A DNA stretch of 64,000 bases from Acetobacteraceae bacterium (GTDB lineage: Bacteria; Pseudomonadota; Alphaproteobacteria; Acetobacterales; Acetobacteraceae): contig CANJLW010000001.1 in the NCBI GenBank assembly GCA_947475245.1, forward strand, positions 472,025-536,024, in the 5' to 3' direction. A program made the translations under genes and the position numbers. The notes under the pieces are model-generated. The model did no database searches. It was given only the letters and a program-made list of their open reading frames with translations, and was not told the origin of the DNA. Positions 33,199 to 42,775 of this stretch are shown here, in pieces (the first letter of the stretch is position 1; each line of letters begins with the position of its first letter).

Positions 33199-34077
33199 TT
33201 AGTTCAACAATCCGACTTCGGTCATCACGGCGCGCACGCGATCGCGCGTCGGTCCCATCAGCGGGGCGAGCGGCAGGCGGCAGTATTCCGAGGTCTTACC
33301 CAGCAGCGAGGCAGCGAACTTCACCGGGCCGGGGCTGGTTTCGGAGAACAACGCGTCGTGCAGCGGCACAAGCCGGTTTTGAATGGCCATGGCACCGGCC
33401 AGATCGCCGTTCATGAACGCGGTCTGCATGTCGCTGCACAGGCGCGGCGCGACGTTGGCCGTCACGCTGATGCAGCCGACGCCGCCGGCGGCGTTAAAGC
33501 TCAGCGCCGTGTGATCTTCGCCCGACAACTGGCAGAAATCGTCGCCGCAGGCGCGGCGAGTGTGCAGCGGACGCACCAGGTTGGCGGTCGCGTCCTTCAC
33601 CCCGACGATGTTCTTGTGCTTCGCCAAGCGAGCCATCGTTTCCACCGACATGTCCACGACGCTGCGCGGGGGGATGTTGTAGATGATGATCGGCAGATCG
33701 ACGGCGTTCGCGATCGCCATATAGTGCAGATACATGCCTTCTTGCGTCGGCTTGTTGTAATAGGGCGTGACGATCAACGCGGCATCGGCACCGGCCTGCT
33801 TCGCGTGGCGGGTCAGCTCGATCGCCTCGGCCGTGCTGTTGGAGCCTGCGCCCGCGATGACGGGGACGCGGCCGTTGGAAACCTCGACCGCGATTTCCAC
33901 CACGCGCCGATGTTCGTCGTGCGACAAGGTTGGGCTTTCCCCGGTGGTGCCGACCGGCACGATTCCATGGGTCCCTTCCTTGATCTGCCATTCGACGAAG
34001 TCGGCATAGGCTTTCTCATCGACCGACCCATCTTCCCGCATGGGGGTGATCAGAGCAACGAGCGATCCCTTGAACAT
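33199..34077 (-). CDS. dapA: 4-hydroxy-tetrahydrodipicolinate synthase
   Basis: DapA condenses pyruvate with aspartate semialdehyde, the first committed step of lysine/diaminopimelate synthesis. The 292-residue TIM barrel shows [12 protein letters not shown] (T44/T45), VTPYYNKP (Y107), IYNIPPR (Y133, R138) and the Schiff-base lysine K161 in VGVKDA, all at the same residue numbers as in E. coli. The ATG at 34077 has AGGAGAGG upstream; a longer frame to 34149 lacks such support. It is divergent from slt. Confidence 0.96.
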   Translation of the reverse strand: MFKGSLVALITPMREDGSVDEKAYADFVEWQIKEGTHGIVPVGTTGESPTLSHDEHRRVVEIAVEVSNGRVPVIAGAGSNSTAEAIELTRHAKQAGADAALIVTPYYNKPTQEGMYLHYMAIANAVDLPIIIYNIPPRSVVDMSVETMARLAKHKNIVGVKDATANLVRPLHTRRACGDDFCQLSGEDHTALSFNAAGGVGCISVTANVAPRLCSDMQTAFMNGDLAGAMAIQNRLVPLHDALFSETSPGPVKFAASLLGKTSEYCRLPLAPLMGPTRDRVRAVMTEVGLLN

Positions 34078-34174
34078 GGCCCTCTCCTGAGCAATTTGCG
34101 CCTTTTGGCGGAAGCGCCACAAGCTAGGCGCGCGATTGATGCGCCGCAAGGCTCTCTTGCGCTAGAAAGCTCCC

Positions 34175-36133
34175 ATGCACGTCGCGACTCGCCTGACCAC
34201 GGTCTGTGCCGTACTCTTTTCGGTTGCCTGTCCCGCTTTCGGCCAGGACCCAAAGGTGCAGGACAATCATGCGAACCCGATGGCGGCGATCCGCGCCGAT
34301 CGGTGGGAGGAAGCGCAAACGATTGCCGCCGTCGCCCCCGATCCGCTGGCCGAAACGCTGGTGCGATTTTACCGCATGATGGCCCCCGGTGCCGCGACCG
34401 CGCAGGAAATCGCCGCGTTCATGCGCGATCACCCGGATTGGCCATCGCAGAACATCCTGGAACGACGGCGCCAGGAGGCCATCGCGCAGGAGCCGGACGA
34501 TCGTAACGTCCTGGACCAGTGCACTCTGGCGCGCCCGTCGCAGGGCATGGCGCTGCTGCGCTGTGCGGAGGCGTTGGCGAATGCGGGACGCACCGCCGAC
34601 GCGACCGCCGCGGCGCGCGACGCCTGGATCGGCGCGCTGTCGGACTCCAATCAGGAGATCGGATTCTTACGCCGATGGAGCGGCATACCCACCGCGCAAG
34701 ACCAATGGACGCGCTTTAACCGCCTGATCTGGCACGACCAGCCCGCCGCCGCGCGTCAGGTCGCGCGCCTGGAAACCGAACAGCGGAAATTGGCTGAAGC
34801 ACGACTGGCGCTTCGCCGCGACGATCCGAATGCGCTTGCGCTCGTCGACGCCCTGTCCGCCGGCGACCGCGCCGAATCGGGTCTGATCCACGATCGGCTG
34901 CGCTATCTGCGCCGCACCGATCGTTCGGCCGAGGCGGCGGAGCTTTGGCGCGAGGCCGGGAATGCCGCGCAGCGCGCCGAACCGGACCATCTGGCGGAGT
35001 TTTGGTCCGAACGCCATCTGATCGCGCGGAAACTGCTGAAAGAGCGCGATGACGCGAATGCCTATGCGATCGTCGCCGGCCATGGGCAGGTGTCCACCGA
35101 AGCGGTGACGGAAGCGGAGTTTCTCGCGGGCTTCATCGCGCTGCGCCGTCTGAACGATCCTGCTTTGGCGCGACGCCATTTCCAGGCACTCGCCGATGCG
35201 TCCAAGGCCGCGATCACGCAGGGGCGCGCGCATTACTGGATCGGGCGAAGCGAGCAGGTGGCCGGTGGCGACCCGACGGCAAGCTGGCGCAGGGCCGCCG
35301 CCTGGCCGACAACGTTTTACGGCCAGCTCGCCGCGCTTGCCCTGGGCGAGGACGTTGGAAAACTCGCCGAACGCATCAGGGGTTTGAAAGACCCGGCCTG
35401 GACGCAGGACGCGGCCCGAGGCTTTGCGAGCCACGAGGTCGTGCGCGCCGCCGAACTCCTCGCATCCTGGGGAGAGCCGAAGCGCGCTCGCTCGTTCCTG
35501 CTGCGCATGGACGAACTGGCGCAGTCGCCGGCGGTCAGGACGATGACCGCCGAACTCGCCTTGAAGCTGGGCGTGCCGGATACCGCCGTTTTCGTCGCCC
35601 GCCGTGTCGGGCGCGACGGCGGCATGCTGCCGCGCACCGGATGGCCCATGGCGTTTGAGCCTCCCGGTCCGCTGGACCCGGCGGTCGCGCTGGGAATCAT
35701 GCGGCAGGAAAGCAGCTTCGATACCGCCGCGATCAGCTCCTCGGGGGCGCGCGGATTGATGCAACTGATGCCCTTCACCGCGCAATCCGTCGCCAAGCGG
35801 TTGGGTATTCCGACCTCGCTCGCGACGTTAACCGGCGATCCCGCGCATAACATGCGGCTGGGAACGCGATACCTGACCGAGGTCCTGGACAAGTTCGGCG
35901 GCGCGCTGCCGCTTGCGGCGGCCGGCTACAACGCGGGTCCCCATCGGGTCGATCAATGGCTGCGCGACTATGGCGATCCGCGAACCGGACAGATCGCCAT
36001 GCTGGATTGGTTGGAACAGATACCGTTCCATGAAACGCGCAACTATGTGCAGCGGGTACTGGAAAACGTCGTCATCTACCGTGCGTTGCGAGGCGATCCG
36101 ACGCCGACGATGATGGCCCAATGGGCGCGCTGA
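34175..36133 (+). CDS. slt: Soluble lytic murein transglycosylase
   Basis: A 652-residue exported protein with a signal peptide (about 1-24, ending CPAFGQ), a long helical superhelix (about 60-470) and a C-terminal lysozyme-like domain. The catalytic glutamate is E512 in IMRQESSFDTAAISSSGARGLMQLMP, followed by NMRLGTRYL and AAGYNAGPHRVDQWL. It cleaves peptidoglycan glycan strands to 1,6-anhydromuramyl products in the periplasm. Divergence from dapA is a common alphaproteobacterial arrangement. It overlaps the next gene by 13 bp. Confidence 0.93.
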   Translation: MHVATRLTTVCAVLFSVACPAFGQDPKVQDNHANPMAAIRADRWEEAQTIAAVAPDPLAETLVRFYRMMAPGAATAQEIAAFMRDHPDWPSQNILERRRQEAIAQEPDDRNVLDQCTLARPSQGMALLRCAEALANAGRTADATAAARDAWIGALSDSNQEIGFLRRWSGIPTAQDQWTRFNRLIWHDQPAAARQVARLETEQRKLAEARLALRRDDPNALALVDALSAGDRAESGLIHDRLRYLRRTDRSAEAAELWREAGNAAQRAEPDHLAEFWSERHLIARKLLKERDDANAYAIVAGHGQVSTEAVTEAEFLAGFIALRRLNDPALARRHFQALADASKAAITQGRAHYWIGRSEQVAGGDPTASWRRAAAWPTTFYGQLAALALGEDVGKLAERIRGLKDPAWTQDAARGFASHEVVRAAELLASWGEPKRARSFLLRMDELAQSPAVRTMTAELALKLGVPDTAVFVARRVGRDGGMLPRTGWPMAFEPPGPLDPAVALGIMRQESSFDTAAISSSGARGLMQLMPFTAQSVAKRLGIPTSLATLTGDPAHNMRLGTRYLTEVLDKFGGALPLAAAGYNAGPHRVDQWLRDYGDPRTGQIAMLDWLEQIPFHETRNYVQRVLENVVIYRALRGDPTPTMMAQWAR

Positions 36134-36960
36134 CTCGGCACATCTCGGCGTGGGACGGATTGCCGCTGCTGGTGCGCGAATGGGACAGCGGCGGGCGGTT
36201 GACCCCGGTTCTGTGCCTTCCGGGCTTGGTCCGAACCGGAGAGGATTTCGGCGAGCTGGCGAGCGCGCTCTGCACTGAACGACGGGTCGTCTCCTTGGAT
36301 TACATGGGGCGCGGCGGATCGGGACGCAGCCGAGACGTCGATCGCTACGCCGCCGAAGACTGCGTCAACGATATCCTGGATGTCTGCGCCGCCCTGCATC
36401 TGCACCAGGCGATTGTCGTCGGTACCAGCTTCGGCGGCCTGCTGGCGATGGGTATCGCGACGGCCCGTCCGACCTTGCTGCGCGCCGTCGTGCTGAACGA
36501 TATCGGGCCGGATATCGGCCCGGACGGCGCGACGTTCGTGCGCGCCTTCGTCGCCGCCGATCCCGCGTTCGCGTCGCTGACCGACGCCGCCGCGTGGCTG
36601 CGGACCCATCTGCCGCCACTGTCCCTGACGACGGACGCGCAATGGCTGCGGATGGCCGAATTGACCTACGCGCAAGGCCAGGACGGCCGGTTTCATCCGA
36701 CCTGGGATACGCGCATCGCCAGGCTTCTCGATCGTCCCACGCCCGATTTGTGGCCATTATTCGGTGCCTTGGCCCATGTCCCGCTGCTTCTGGTGCATGG
36801 CCAGGTGAGTACCGTATTGCTGCCCGAAACAGTCAGGCGCATGCAGACTCTGCGTCCCGATATGACCGTCGTATCGCTGCCGGGTATCGGGCACGCGCCG
36901 ACGCTGAGCGAACCGTCGGTGATGGAGAAGATCGTGGCATTGCTGAAGGCTGTGGGATGA
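36121..36960 (+). CDS. Alpha/beta-hydrolase fold protein
   Basis: A 279-residue hydrolase. The oxyanion region is LCLPGLVRTGEDF, the nucleophile elbow GTSFGG (Ser near residue 103), with NDIGPD after it and the late histidine in GIGHAPTLSEP. The pattern resembles small-ester or enol-lactone hydrolases. It starts inside the end of slt and ends in the ATGA shared with pgpA, so all three are probably translated together. Its substrate cannot be deduced. Confidence 0.85.
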   Translation: MGALTRHISAWDGLPLLVREWDSGGRLTPVLCLPGLVRTGEDFGELASALCTERRVVSLDYMGRGGSGRSRDVDRYAAEDCVNDILDVCAALHLHQAIVVGTSFGGLLAMGIATARPTLLRAVVLNDIGPDIGPDGATFVRAFVAADPAFASLTDAAAWLRTHLPPLSLTTDAQWLRMAELTYAQGQDGRFHPTWDTRIARLLDRPTPDLWPLFGALAHVPLLLVHGQVSTVLLPETVRRMQTLRPDMTVVSLPGIGHAPTLSEPSVMEKIVALLKAVG

Positions 36961-37409
36961 ATGTTGCACGCTTCGTCGCCTCCGGCGGCGGGATAGGCTA
37001 TGCGCCGGTCGCGCCGGGAACCGTCGCCTCGGCGGCGGCGCTGCCGGTTGGGATGGCTCTTTACTGGCTTTCACCCTGGCTTTTGCTGGGGGTCGCCCTG
37101 CTGACCATCGTCGGGGGAGTCTGGGCTATCCAGGCGGCGGGCATCGACGACGATCCGGGCTGGGTCGTCATCGACGAATATGCCGGGCAATGGATTGCGC
37201 TCCTCGGCCTGGGCGCGCTGTCGATTGCGGGCGTCGCCGCGGCTTTCCTGCTGTTTCGTCTGTTCGACGTGACGAAGCTCGGCCCGGTCGGCTGGGCCGA
37301 TCGCCGTCACGATGCGATCGGCGTTATGGCGGACGATGTCATTGCCGGAGTGCTGGCGGCGCTGTTGCTGCTGGCCGCGCGATGGACGCCGCTTGCGCCG
37401 TGGCTTTAG
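36957..37409 (+). CDS. pgpA: Phosphatidylglycerophosphatase A
   Basis: A 150-residue inner-membrane enzyme that removes the terminal phosphate of phosphatidylglycerol phosphate. Motifs are GIGYAPVAPGTVASAAALP, DDPGWVVIDEYAGQWIAL and RLFDVTKLGPVGWADRR...GVMADDVIAG. Three or four hydrophobic segments are present. The ATG at 36957 overlaps the preceding stop as ATGA. Confidence 0.9.
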   Translation: MNVARFVASGGGIGYAPVAPGTVASAAALPVGMALYWLSPWLLLGVALLTIVGGVWAIQAAGIDDDPGWVVIDEYAGQWIALLGLGALSIAGVAAAFLLFRLFDVTKLGPVGWADRRHDAIGVMADDVIAGVLAALLLLAARWTPLAPWL

Positions 37410-37482
37410 CCGACCCGTCTATTTCGACGAAATTCTCCGATCGGGACGTGACAGTCGCGGCGCGCCCGGCTTGAATAGCGCG

Positions 37483-38367
37483 ATGGACGTGCCCGTAGAT
37501 CGTATCGCCACGCAGGAAGTTCCGCCGGTTCTGGTTGACAGGCCGGCGATCCATACCAGTCCCGTCATTTTCGCCTCGCCGCATTCCGGTCGCTGCTACA
37601 GTTCGGCCTTTTTGGCGTCGTCCCGGCTGGATGCGCTGAACCTGCGACGCAGCGAGGACTGCTTTGTGGACGAGCTGTTCGCCGCCGCGCCGGAACACGG
37701 CGTGCCTTTGCTGTCAGCGACCTTCCCGCGGGCTTATTGCGACGCGAACCGCGAACCCTGGGAACTCGATCCCACGATGTTCGAAGACACGTTGCCGCCC
37801 TGGGTAAACACAACCAGCCCGCGGGTCGGCGCCGGCCTGGGCACGATCGCGCGCGTTGTCGCGTCCGGCGAAGCGATTTATCGCGCCCGCCTGAACTTCG
37901 CGGAAGCGGAGCGCAGGGTGGACGCATTGTGGCGCCCGTATCACGACACGCTGACGTCGTTGATCGGTGGGGCAAAAGCGCTGTTCGGGTGCTGCCTGCT
38001 GATCGACTGCCATTCCATGCCCTCCAACGCGCAACCCACGCGCGGCGGCGTTCGGCATGCCGATTTTGTCCTGGGCGATGCGCATGGCTCCGCGTCGACT
38101 CCGCGCGTGACTCGCCATGTCGAGCGCCTGCTGACCGACCTCGGCTATGTCGTGCGCCGTAACGATCCCTATGCGGGCGGGTTCGTCACCCGGCACTACG
38201 GGCGCCCGCGCGACCATGTGCATGCTTTGCAGATTGAAATTTCGCGCGACCTGTATATGGACGAGGCGCGCATCGTACGTTTACCAACGTTCGACGCGCT
38301 GCGGCGGGATATGACCACGGTGATAGCGTCCATTGTCCGCGAAGCCCCTGATCTGATTTCGCCCTGA
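37483..38367 (+). CDS. N-formylglutamate amidohydrolase family protein
   Basis: A 294-residue protein of the HutG2/N-formylglutamate deformylase family. SPVIFASPHSGRCY, LSATFPRAYCDANREPWELDP, CCLLIDCHSMPS, DFVLGDAHGSAS, HYGRPRDHVHALQIEISRDLYMDE are family blocks, with histidines suited to metal binding. Known members finish histidine degradation or act on formylated amino acids; no hut genes are nearby. The ATG at 37483 gives the family N-terminus. It may be transcribed with the thiolase-fold genes that begin 25 bp later. Confidence 0.87.
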   Translation: MDVPVDRIATQEVPPVLVDRPAIHTSPVIFASPHSGRCYSSAFLASSRLDALNLRRSEDCFVDELFAAAPEHGVPLLSATFPRAYCDANREPWELDPTMFEDTLPPWVNTTSPRVGAGLGTIARVVASGEAIYRARLNFAEAERRVDALWRPYHDTLTSLIGGAKALFGCCLLIDCHSMPSNAQPTRGGVRHADFVLGDAHGSASTPRVTRHVERLLTDLGYVVRRNDPYAGGFVTRHYGRPRDHVHALQIEISRDLYMDEARIVRLPTFDALRRDMTTVIASIVREAPDLISP

Positions 38368-38392
38368 CCCAACGGCCGAGGACACAGACCGT

Positions 38393-39526
38393 ATGCCTCT
38401 TAAGATTCAGCCTGCCGTGATCGGCTGCGTGATCCGTCCGGTGATCACCGGGCGTGACCGCTCCCTCGAAGAGATCATGTACGATACCGCCCAGTTGGCC
38501 TTGGCCGACGCGGGAATCACGATCGACGATATCGACGGCATCGTTGTCGCCTCCAACGATCAGTTCGACGGACGCGCGATCTCGGTGATGATGGCGTCAT
38601 CCGCGCTTGGCGGCGTCGATCGCGACATTCTGTCCACGCCGTCGGCGTCCGAGCATGCTTTTGTCCTCGGTGCCCTCCGCGTCGCGTCCGGCCAGTATCG
38701 GACGCAGTTGATCGTATCCTGGAGCCCGACGGAGGCATCGTCGCTGTCGGAAGCGCAGCGTCTGGGCGCCGATCCCTATTATCACCGCGCCTTGCCGCTC
38801 GATGAATTGTCGTCGCACGCGCTGCAGGCCGCGGCGTTGGAACATGCGGTTCCCGGCGCGCGCGCCATGGCGCAGGCCGTCGTCGCGAAAAATCGCCGCC
38901 ACGGCGAAGCGGCCTATCCCGGCCTGGCCGGACAGGGCGCGCGCGGCAACGCGCGGTGGCCGATCGCCGCCGATATGACCACCGCCCCGGTGACCGGCGC
39001 GGTCGGCATTATCCTGGCCAGTCCCGAGTTCGTGCGGGAACGCGGCGTTGCGGCGCCGGCGTGGCTGCGCGGCATGGGCTGGGCGACGGAGGCCGCGTTC
39101 CTCGGCGACCGCGATCTCGCGACCGCGCCCGCCCTCGCCGAAGCGGCGCGCCAGGCCTATGCCGATGCCGGCGTGACCGCGGCGGATATCGATGTCGCGG
39201 AAATCGTCGATGCATCGCCCTATGCCGAACTGCTGGCCTACGAAGCGCTGTCGCTCGCGCCGCGGTCGGAATGGGCGGCGCGATTGGCCGACGGTTCGTT
39301 CGGCGCGGGCGGACGCCTGCCGGTGAACCTGTCGGGCGGCGTGCTGACCTATAATCCGGTGTTCTGCACCGGCCTGATCCGCATCGCGGAGATCGCCAAT
39401 CAGGTGCGCGGGCGCGCCGGGACGCATCAAAAGCCGGGCGCGAAACTTGGGATCGCGCAGGCGGGAAGCGGCTTCGCCATGCAGTATCAGGCCGCGGTCA
39501 TTCTGGGAAAGGAGGCGCGGGCATGA
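38393..39526 (+). CDS. Thiolase-fold protein (SCP2-thiolase-like), first of a pair
   Basis: A 377-residue protein. Thiolase-like parts are GCVIRPVITGRDRSLEEIMYDTAQLALADAGI, IDGIVVASNDQFDGR, and DIDVAEIVDASPYAELLAYEAL. The place of the catalytic cysteine reads LSTPSASEHAFVLGAL, with no Cys, and the usual GHP-x-G is replaced by GGVLTYNPVFCTG. It therefore cannot work as a normal thiolase. It overlaps the next gene by ATGA, so the two probably assemble together, with the OB-fold protein as third member. Confidence 0.78.
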   Translation: MPLKIQPAVIGCVIRPVITGRDRSLEEIMYDTAQLALADAGITIDDIDGIVVASNDQFDGRAISVMMASSALGGVDRDILSTPSASEHAFVLGALRVASGQYRTQLIVSWSPTEASSLSEAQRLGADPYYHRALPLDELSSHALQAAALEHAVPGARAMAQAVVAKNRRHGEAAYPGLAGQGARGNARWPIAADMTTAPVTGAVGIILASPEFVRERGVAAPAWLRGMGWATEAAFLGDRDLATAPALAEAARQAYADAGVTAADIDVAEIVDASPYAELLAYEALSLAPRSEWAARLADGSFGAGGRLPVNLSGGVLTYNPVFCTGLIRIAEIANQVRGRAGTHQKPGAKLGIAQAGSGFAMQYQAAVILGKEARA

Positions 39527-40698
39527 GCGATCGCGTTGGCATTATCGGGATCGGTCAATCCCATTTCCGTTCGCGCCGCGACGATGCGTCTTACCCCGAC
39601 CTCGTTCGCGAAGCGGTGGTTCTGGCCATGGCGGATGCCGGGTTGGAACTGGACGCGATTCAGGCCGTCGTCTACTCGCTGTCGCCCGATGCCATGGTCG
39701 GCATCGGCAACGCCGAACGCCTCGGCGTCGATGCGGTCGGCGGGCGCAACAAGCGCTTTCTGCGGATCAATACCGGTGGTTCCACCGGCATCTCCTCGGT
39801 TGCGGCGGCCTACTACCATGTCGCTTCCGGCGCCTGCGATGTCGTGCTGACCGCCGGGGCGGACAAGGTCGGCGAATGCGGCGATTCCCAGACCGTGCTG
39901 AACAAAATCTGGGACCCGACGTACGAGCGTGCGTTGCCGCTGGGCACGATCAACATGCTGGCCATGTCGGCCGTTCGCTACATGAAAAACACCGGCATGA
40001 CGCAGGAGGACATGGCCCGCGTCGTGGTCAAGAACCGGCGCCATGCCTCGCTGAATCCGAACGCGCATTTGCGGAAGGAGGTCACCATCGACGACGTCAT
40101 GGCGTCGCGACTGATTTCCTGGCCGATCAAGCTGATGGATTGCTGCCCGCAATCGTCGGGCGGGGCCGCGATGGTCCTGGCGTCGGAAAAGTTCATTCGC
40201 GACAACCATCTGGACGCGGTCTGGATCACCGGCCTCGCGCATTGTGCCGAAACGTACTGGATGGGCGACCGCATGGGGATCAACCCGACCGCGGAGCACG
40301 CGGATGCCCACGCCCTGCGCCGCTCGTTCGAGCGCAGCTACAAGATGGCCGGCATCACGAACCCGCCGAAGCAGGTGCAGGTCGCGGAATTGTACGCGCC
40401 GTTCAGCAACACGGAGTTCCATGCCATCGACGCGGCGGGCCTTTGCGACATCGGTGCGTCCGTACCGATGATGCGCGAGGGACAGTTTGAGTTGGGCGGC
40501 TGGATTCCGGTGAATTGCTCCGGCGGGACGCTCTGCACCAACGCCATTGCCGTCACGGCGATGGCGCGGGTGGCGGAAACCGCGCTCCAGGTATGGGGCA
40601 GAGCGGGGGATCATCAGGTCAAGGGGGCGAAACTGGGAATCGCAAGCGGTAACGGCGGCGATCATCAGATTTTCGGCACCATGGTTATCGAAGCATAA
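39523..40698 (+). CDS. Thiolase-fold protein (SCP2-thiolase-like), second of a pair
   Basis: A 391-residue protein starting GIIGIGQSHFRSRRDDASYPDLVREAV. The catalytic-Cys position reads NTGGSTGISSVAAAYYHV (no Cys) and the C-terminal half has QVAELYAPFSNTEF and NCSGGTLCTNAI rather than the thiolase GHPxG. It begins in the ATGA overlap with the preceding gene and is followed after 14 bp by the OB-fold gene. As a set the three resemble acyl-CoA retro-aldolase or acyl-transfer complexes. The substrate is unknown. Confidence 0.8.
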   Translation: MSDRVGIIGIGQSHFRSRRDDASYPDLVREAVVLAMADAGLELDAIQAVVYSLSPDAMVGIGNAERLGVDAVGGRNKRFLRINTGGSTGISSVAAAYYHVASGACDVVLTAGADKVGECGDSQTVLNKIWDPTYERALPLGTINMLAMSAVRYMKNTGMTQEDMARVVVKNRRHASLNPNAHLRKEVTIDDVMASRLISWPIKLMDCCPQSSGGAAMVLASEKFIRDNHLDAVWITGLAHCAETYWMGDRMGINPTAEHADAHALRRSFERSYKMAGITNPPKQVQVAELYAPFSNTEFHAIDAAGLCDIGASVPMMREGQFELGGWIPVNCSGGTLCTNAIAVTAMARVAETALQVWGRAGDHQVKGAKLGIASGNGGDHQIFGTMVIEA

Positions 40699-40712
40699 GA
40701 CGGGAGCGGATA

Positions 40713-41165
40713 ATGGAACTTCTCGGTCGCCAGGAAGTCTGGAACATCACCTACGATCACGCTCTCGGCGAAACCGCGAGCTTCTTCTTTGGCCAAATTC
40801 GCGACAACAAACGGCTGTTCGGCCGTCGTTGCGCGAAGTCGAACCGCGTGCTGGTGCCGCCGCGGGCGTTTTCGGACGAAACACTGCTGCCGACCACGGA
40901 ATGGGTGGAAGTCGGCCCCGCCGGTAAGATCGAGGCCTTCACGATGGTCTACGAAGCCTTCAATAACCTGCCGGATCCGCCGTATGCGTTCGGCTATGTC
41001 CTGCTGGACGGCGCCGACACGGCCTTGGGCGGGTATTTCAAGGGCATCGATCTGTCCGATCCGGACGCGGCCGCCGCGAAACTGGCGATCGGCACGCGCG
41101 TGATGACGAAGTTCCGCGAGGTCCGGAAGGGCGACGCGTTGGACTTTTGGTTTGAGATTGCCTGA
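40713..41165 (+). CDS. OB-fold (DUF35-type) protein with degenerate zinc ribbon
   Basis: A 150-residue partner protein. After an N-terminal helix (ASFFFGQIRDNKRLFG) comes the ribbon region RRCAKSNRVLVPPRAFSDETLLP, where only the first of four cysteines (C40) remains, then the OB-fold (EAFTMVYEAF, FGYVLLDGADTALGGYFKG, GTRVMTKFREV). The PPR core of the family is intact. It is last in the operon with two thiolase-fold proteins, as ChsH2-type proteins usually are. Confidence 0.82.
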   Translation: MELLGRQEVWNITYDHALGETASFFFGQIRDNKRLFGRRCAKSNRVLVPPRAFSDETLLPTTEWVEVGPAGKIEAFTMVYEAFNNLPDPPYAFGYVLLDGADTALGGYFKGIDLSDPDAAAAKLAIGTRVMTKFREVRKGDALDFWFEIA

Positions 41166-41167
41166 CC

Positions 41168-41704
41168 CTATTCCGGGCGTCGCAGCCGAGCGTAGAGCAC
41201 GACCGATCGCGGTTGACCGCCCACGAATGTCCAGTCTCGCATCAGACCTTCCGGCACGAACCCGAGCCGTTGCGCGAGACTCGCGGACGGGATGTTCTCG
41301 GGTTCGATGCGGGCTTCGATCCGGTGCGTGCCGAGTGCCTGGAAGCAATGAGCCAGCAGCGCGGTCATTGCCTCGTGCGTGAAGCCCTGTCGGCGCCACG
41401 GCGTGGCGACGATCCATCCCACGGCCAGACGGCGCGCCGCAGGCTGGCGGCCATGGTAGTTCACCATGCCGATCATCCGGTCGTCGTCTCGTAGCGTGAC
41501 GGCAAAGGTGGCATGCCATTGCGGATCGGCTGTCGTGGATTGGCGCAGGCGCGCGGTTGTTTCGGCCAGATCGGCCGAGGGCGGAGAGTCCCAGTACCGC
41601 ATCGATTCCGCATCGCCATAACAGGCGTGCAATGCCGGCACATCGGCCTCTTGCAGCCCGCGCAAGCGCAGCCTTGGGGTTTCCAGGGTCGGAAGGTCAG
41701 CCAC
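41168..41704 (-). CDS. GNAT-family N-acetyltransferase (RimJ/RimL type)
   Basis: A 178-residue acetyltransferase. It begins LETPRLRLRGLQEADVPAL, with IGMVNYHGRQP, the acetyl-CoA-binding VGWIVATPWRRQGFTHEAMTALL and the late NIPSASLAQRLGFVPEG. These are the RimJ/L-like features; the acceptor (protein N-terminus, amino acid or drug) is not predictable. It is last in a four-gene minus-strand operon, 15 bp after the amidohydrolase, and ends 2 bp from the convergent OB-fold gene. Confidence 0.88.
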   Translation of the reverse strand: MADLPTLETPRLRLRGLQEADVPALHACYGDAESMRYWDSPPSADLAETTARLRQSTTADPQWHATFAVTLRDDDRMIGMVNYHGRQPAARRLAVGWIVATPWRRQGFTHEAMTALLAHCFQALGTHRIEARIEPENIPSASLAQRLGFVPEGLMRDWTFVGGQPRSVVLYARLRRPE

Positions 41705-41719
41705 GGGTCGCCTGCCGCG

Positions 41720-42754
41720 TCACGACCCCAACCGATAGAACGTCGCCGCGGTATCATGGAACAGCGCGTTCTTCTCCGCCCCAGAAGCGCCCGCCGCGAT
41801 GCGCTTGAACCCATTCCACAGAACCGGATACGAACACATTCCCTTATCGACAGGAAAATTGCTCTCGAACATGCATCGATCCGCGCCGAAGTCTTCGATG
41901 CACGCTTCCATCCAGGGGCGCCACGCGTTGGCCAACTCACCGGACGACGGCGGCAAAGCGTTTTCGTGGAAGTCAAAGCCATTCACAACCATCGCCAGAC
42001 CGCCCAACTTAACATGGGCGTTCGGGCAGGCCGCCAGCCGCTTCATCGCGGCGCGCCAATCGGCGAACACCGCGTCGCGCTTGCCGCGATAGGGGCCGAC
42101 GCCAAGCGGCCCGCCGACATGGTTCAGCACGATCGGGGTTTCGGGATTGGCGCGCGCGAGGTCCACCAGCTGATCGATCTGCGTGTGATACAGCCAGGCG
42201 TCAAAGCTCAGCTTGTATTTCGCCAGACGCGCGAACCCCGCTCGGAATCCCGGATCGCCCATCAGCGCAAAGCTCGGCGGCGTGGATATGCTGGCGAGGA
42301 AGCCGGGATGCCGAGCGGTTACCTGACGGATACCGCGAAAGCGCCCGCCGGCGGCGGCAATGTGGGCTTCCAGAACGGCATCGACTCGTTCCCCGATCCG
42401 GAAATCGGCATGCCCGATAATCCCTTCGCAAATCTTCGCATGAGTCTTCCGCCGCTCGGCCTCCTCGGCGACGGAGGCAACGAATTCGGTTTCACCGACC
42501 GGGCGCAGTTCCTCGGGGCCGGTGGTCCGATAGGCCCAGAAGCATTGCAGGAAGACGGTTGAAACGATGTTGTGGCCGGATGTGACATCGGCCAGCAATT
42601 CATCCAGGTAATATTTGTTACCGGGATGATCCCACAGATGGTGATGCGGATCGACGATCGGCAGTTCCGGCTCCAGGATATCCTCGGTCAACTTTGCCAG
42701 CCAGGTCTGGTTCGGAACCGGGTGGCGCAGCACCAGCGGGGGAATTTCGGGCAT
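41720..42754 (-). CDS. Amidohydrolase-family protein (TIM-barrel, PDC-lactonase-like)
   Basis: A 344-residue metal-dependent hydrolase. LPIVDPHHHLWDHP gives the HxH metal motif, RGIRQVTARHPGF and IVLNHVGGPLGVGPYRG the mid-barrel histidine, and GADRCMFESNFPVDK the late acidic strand typical of the amidohydrolase 2 family (2-pyrone-4,6-dicarboxylate lactonase, aminocarboxymuconate decarboxylase relatives). In an operon with a bicupin and a TauD-type dioxygenase it may act on a ring-cleavage product or lactone. The substrate is inferred only loosely. Confidence 0.85.
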   Translation of the reverse strand: MPEIPPLVLRHPVPNQTWLAKLTEDILEPELPIVDPHHHLWDHPGNKYYLDELLADVTSGHNIVSTVFLQCFWAYRTTGPEELRPVGETEFVASVAEEAERRKTHAKICEGIIGHADFRIGERVDAVLEAHIAAAGGRFRGIRQVTARHPGFLASISTPPSFALMGDPGFRAGFARLAKYKLSFDAWLYHTQIDQLVDLARANPETPIVLNHVGGPLGVGPYRGKRDAVFADWRAAMKRLAACPNAHVKLGGLAMVVNGFDFHENALPPSSGELANAWRPWMEACIEDFGADRCMFESNFPVDKGMCSYPVLWNGFKRIAAGASGAEKNALFHDTAATFYRLGS

Positions 42755-42775
42755 TCTAGGACGATCCTTGATTGT

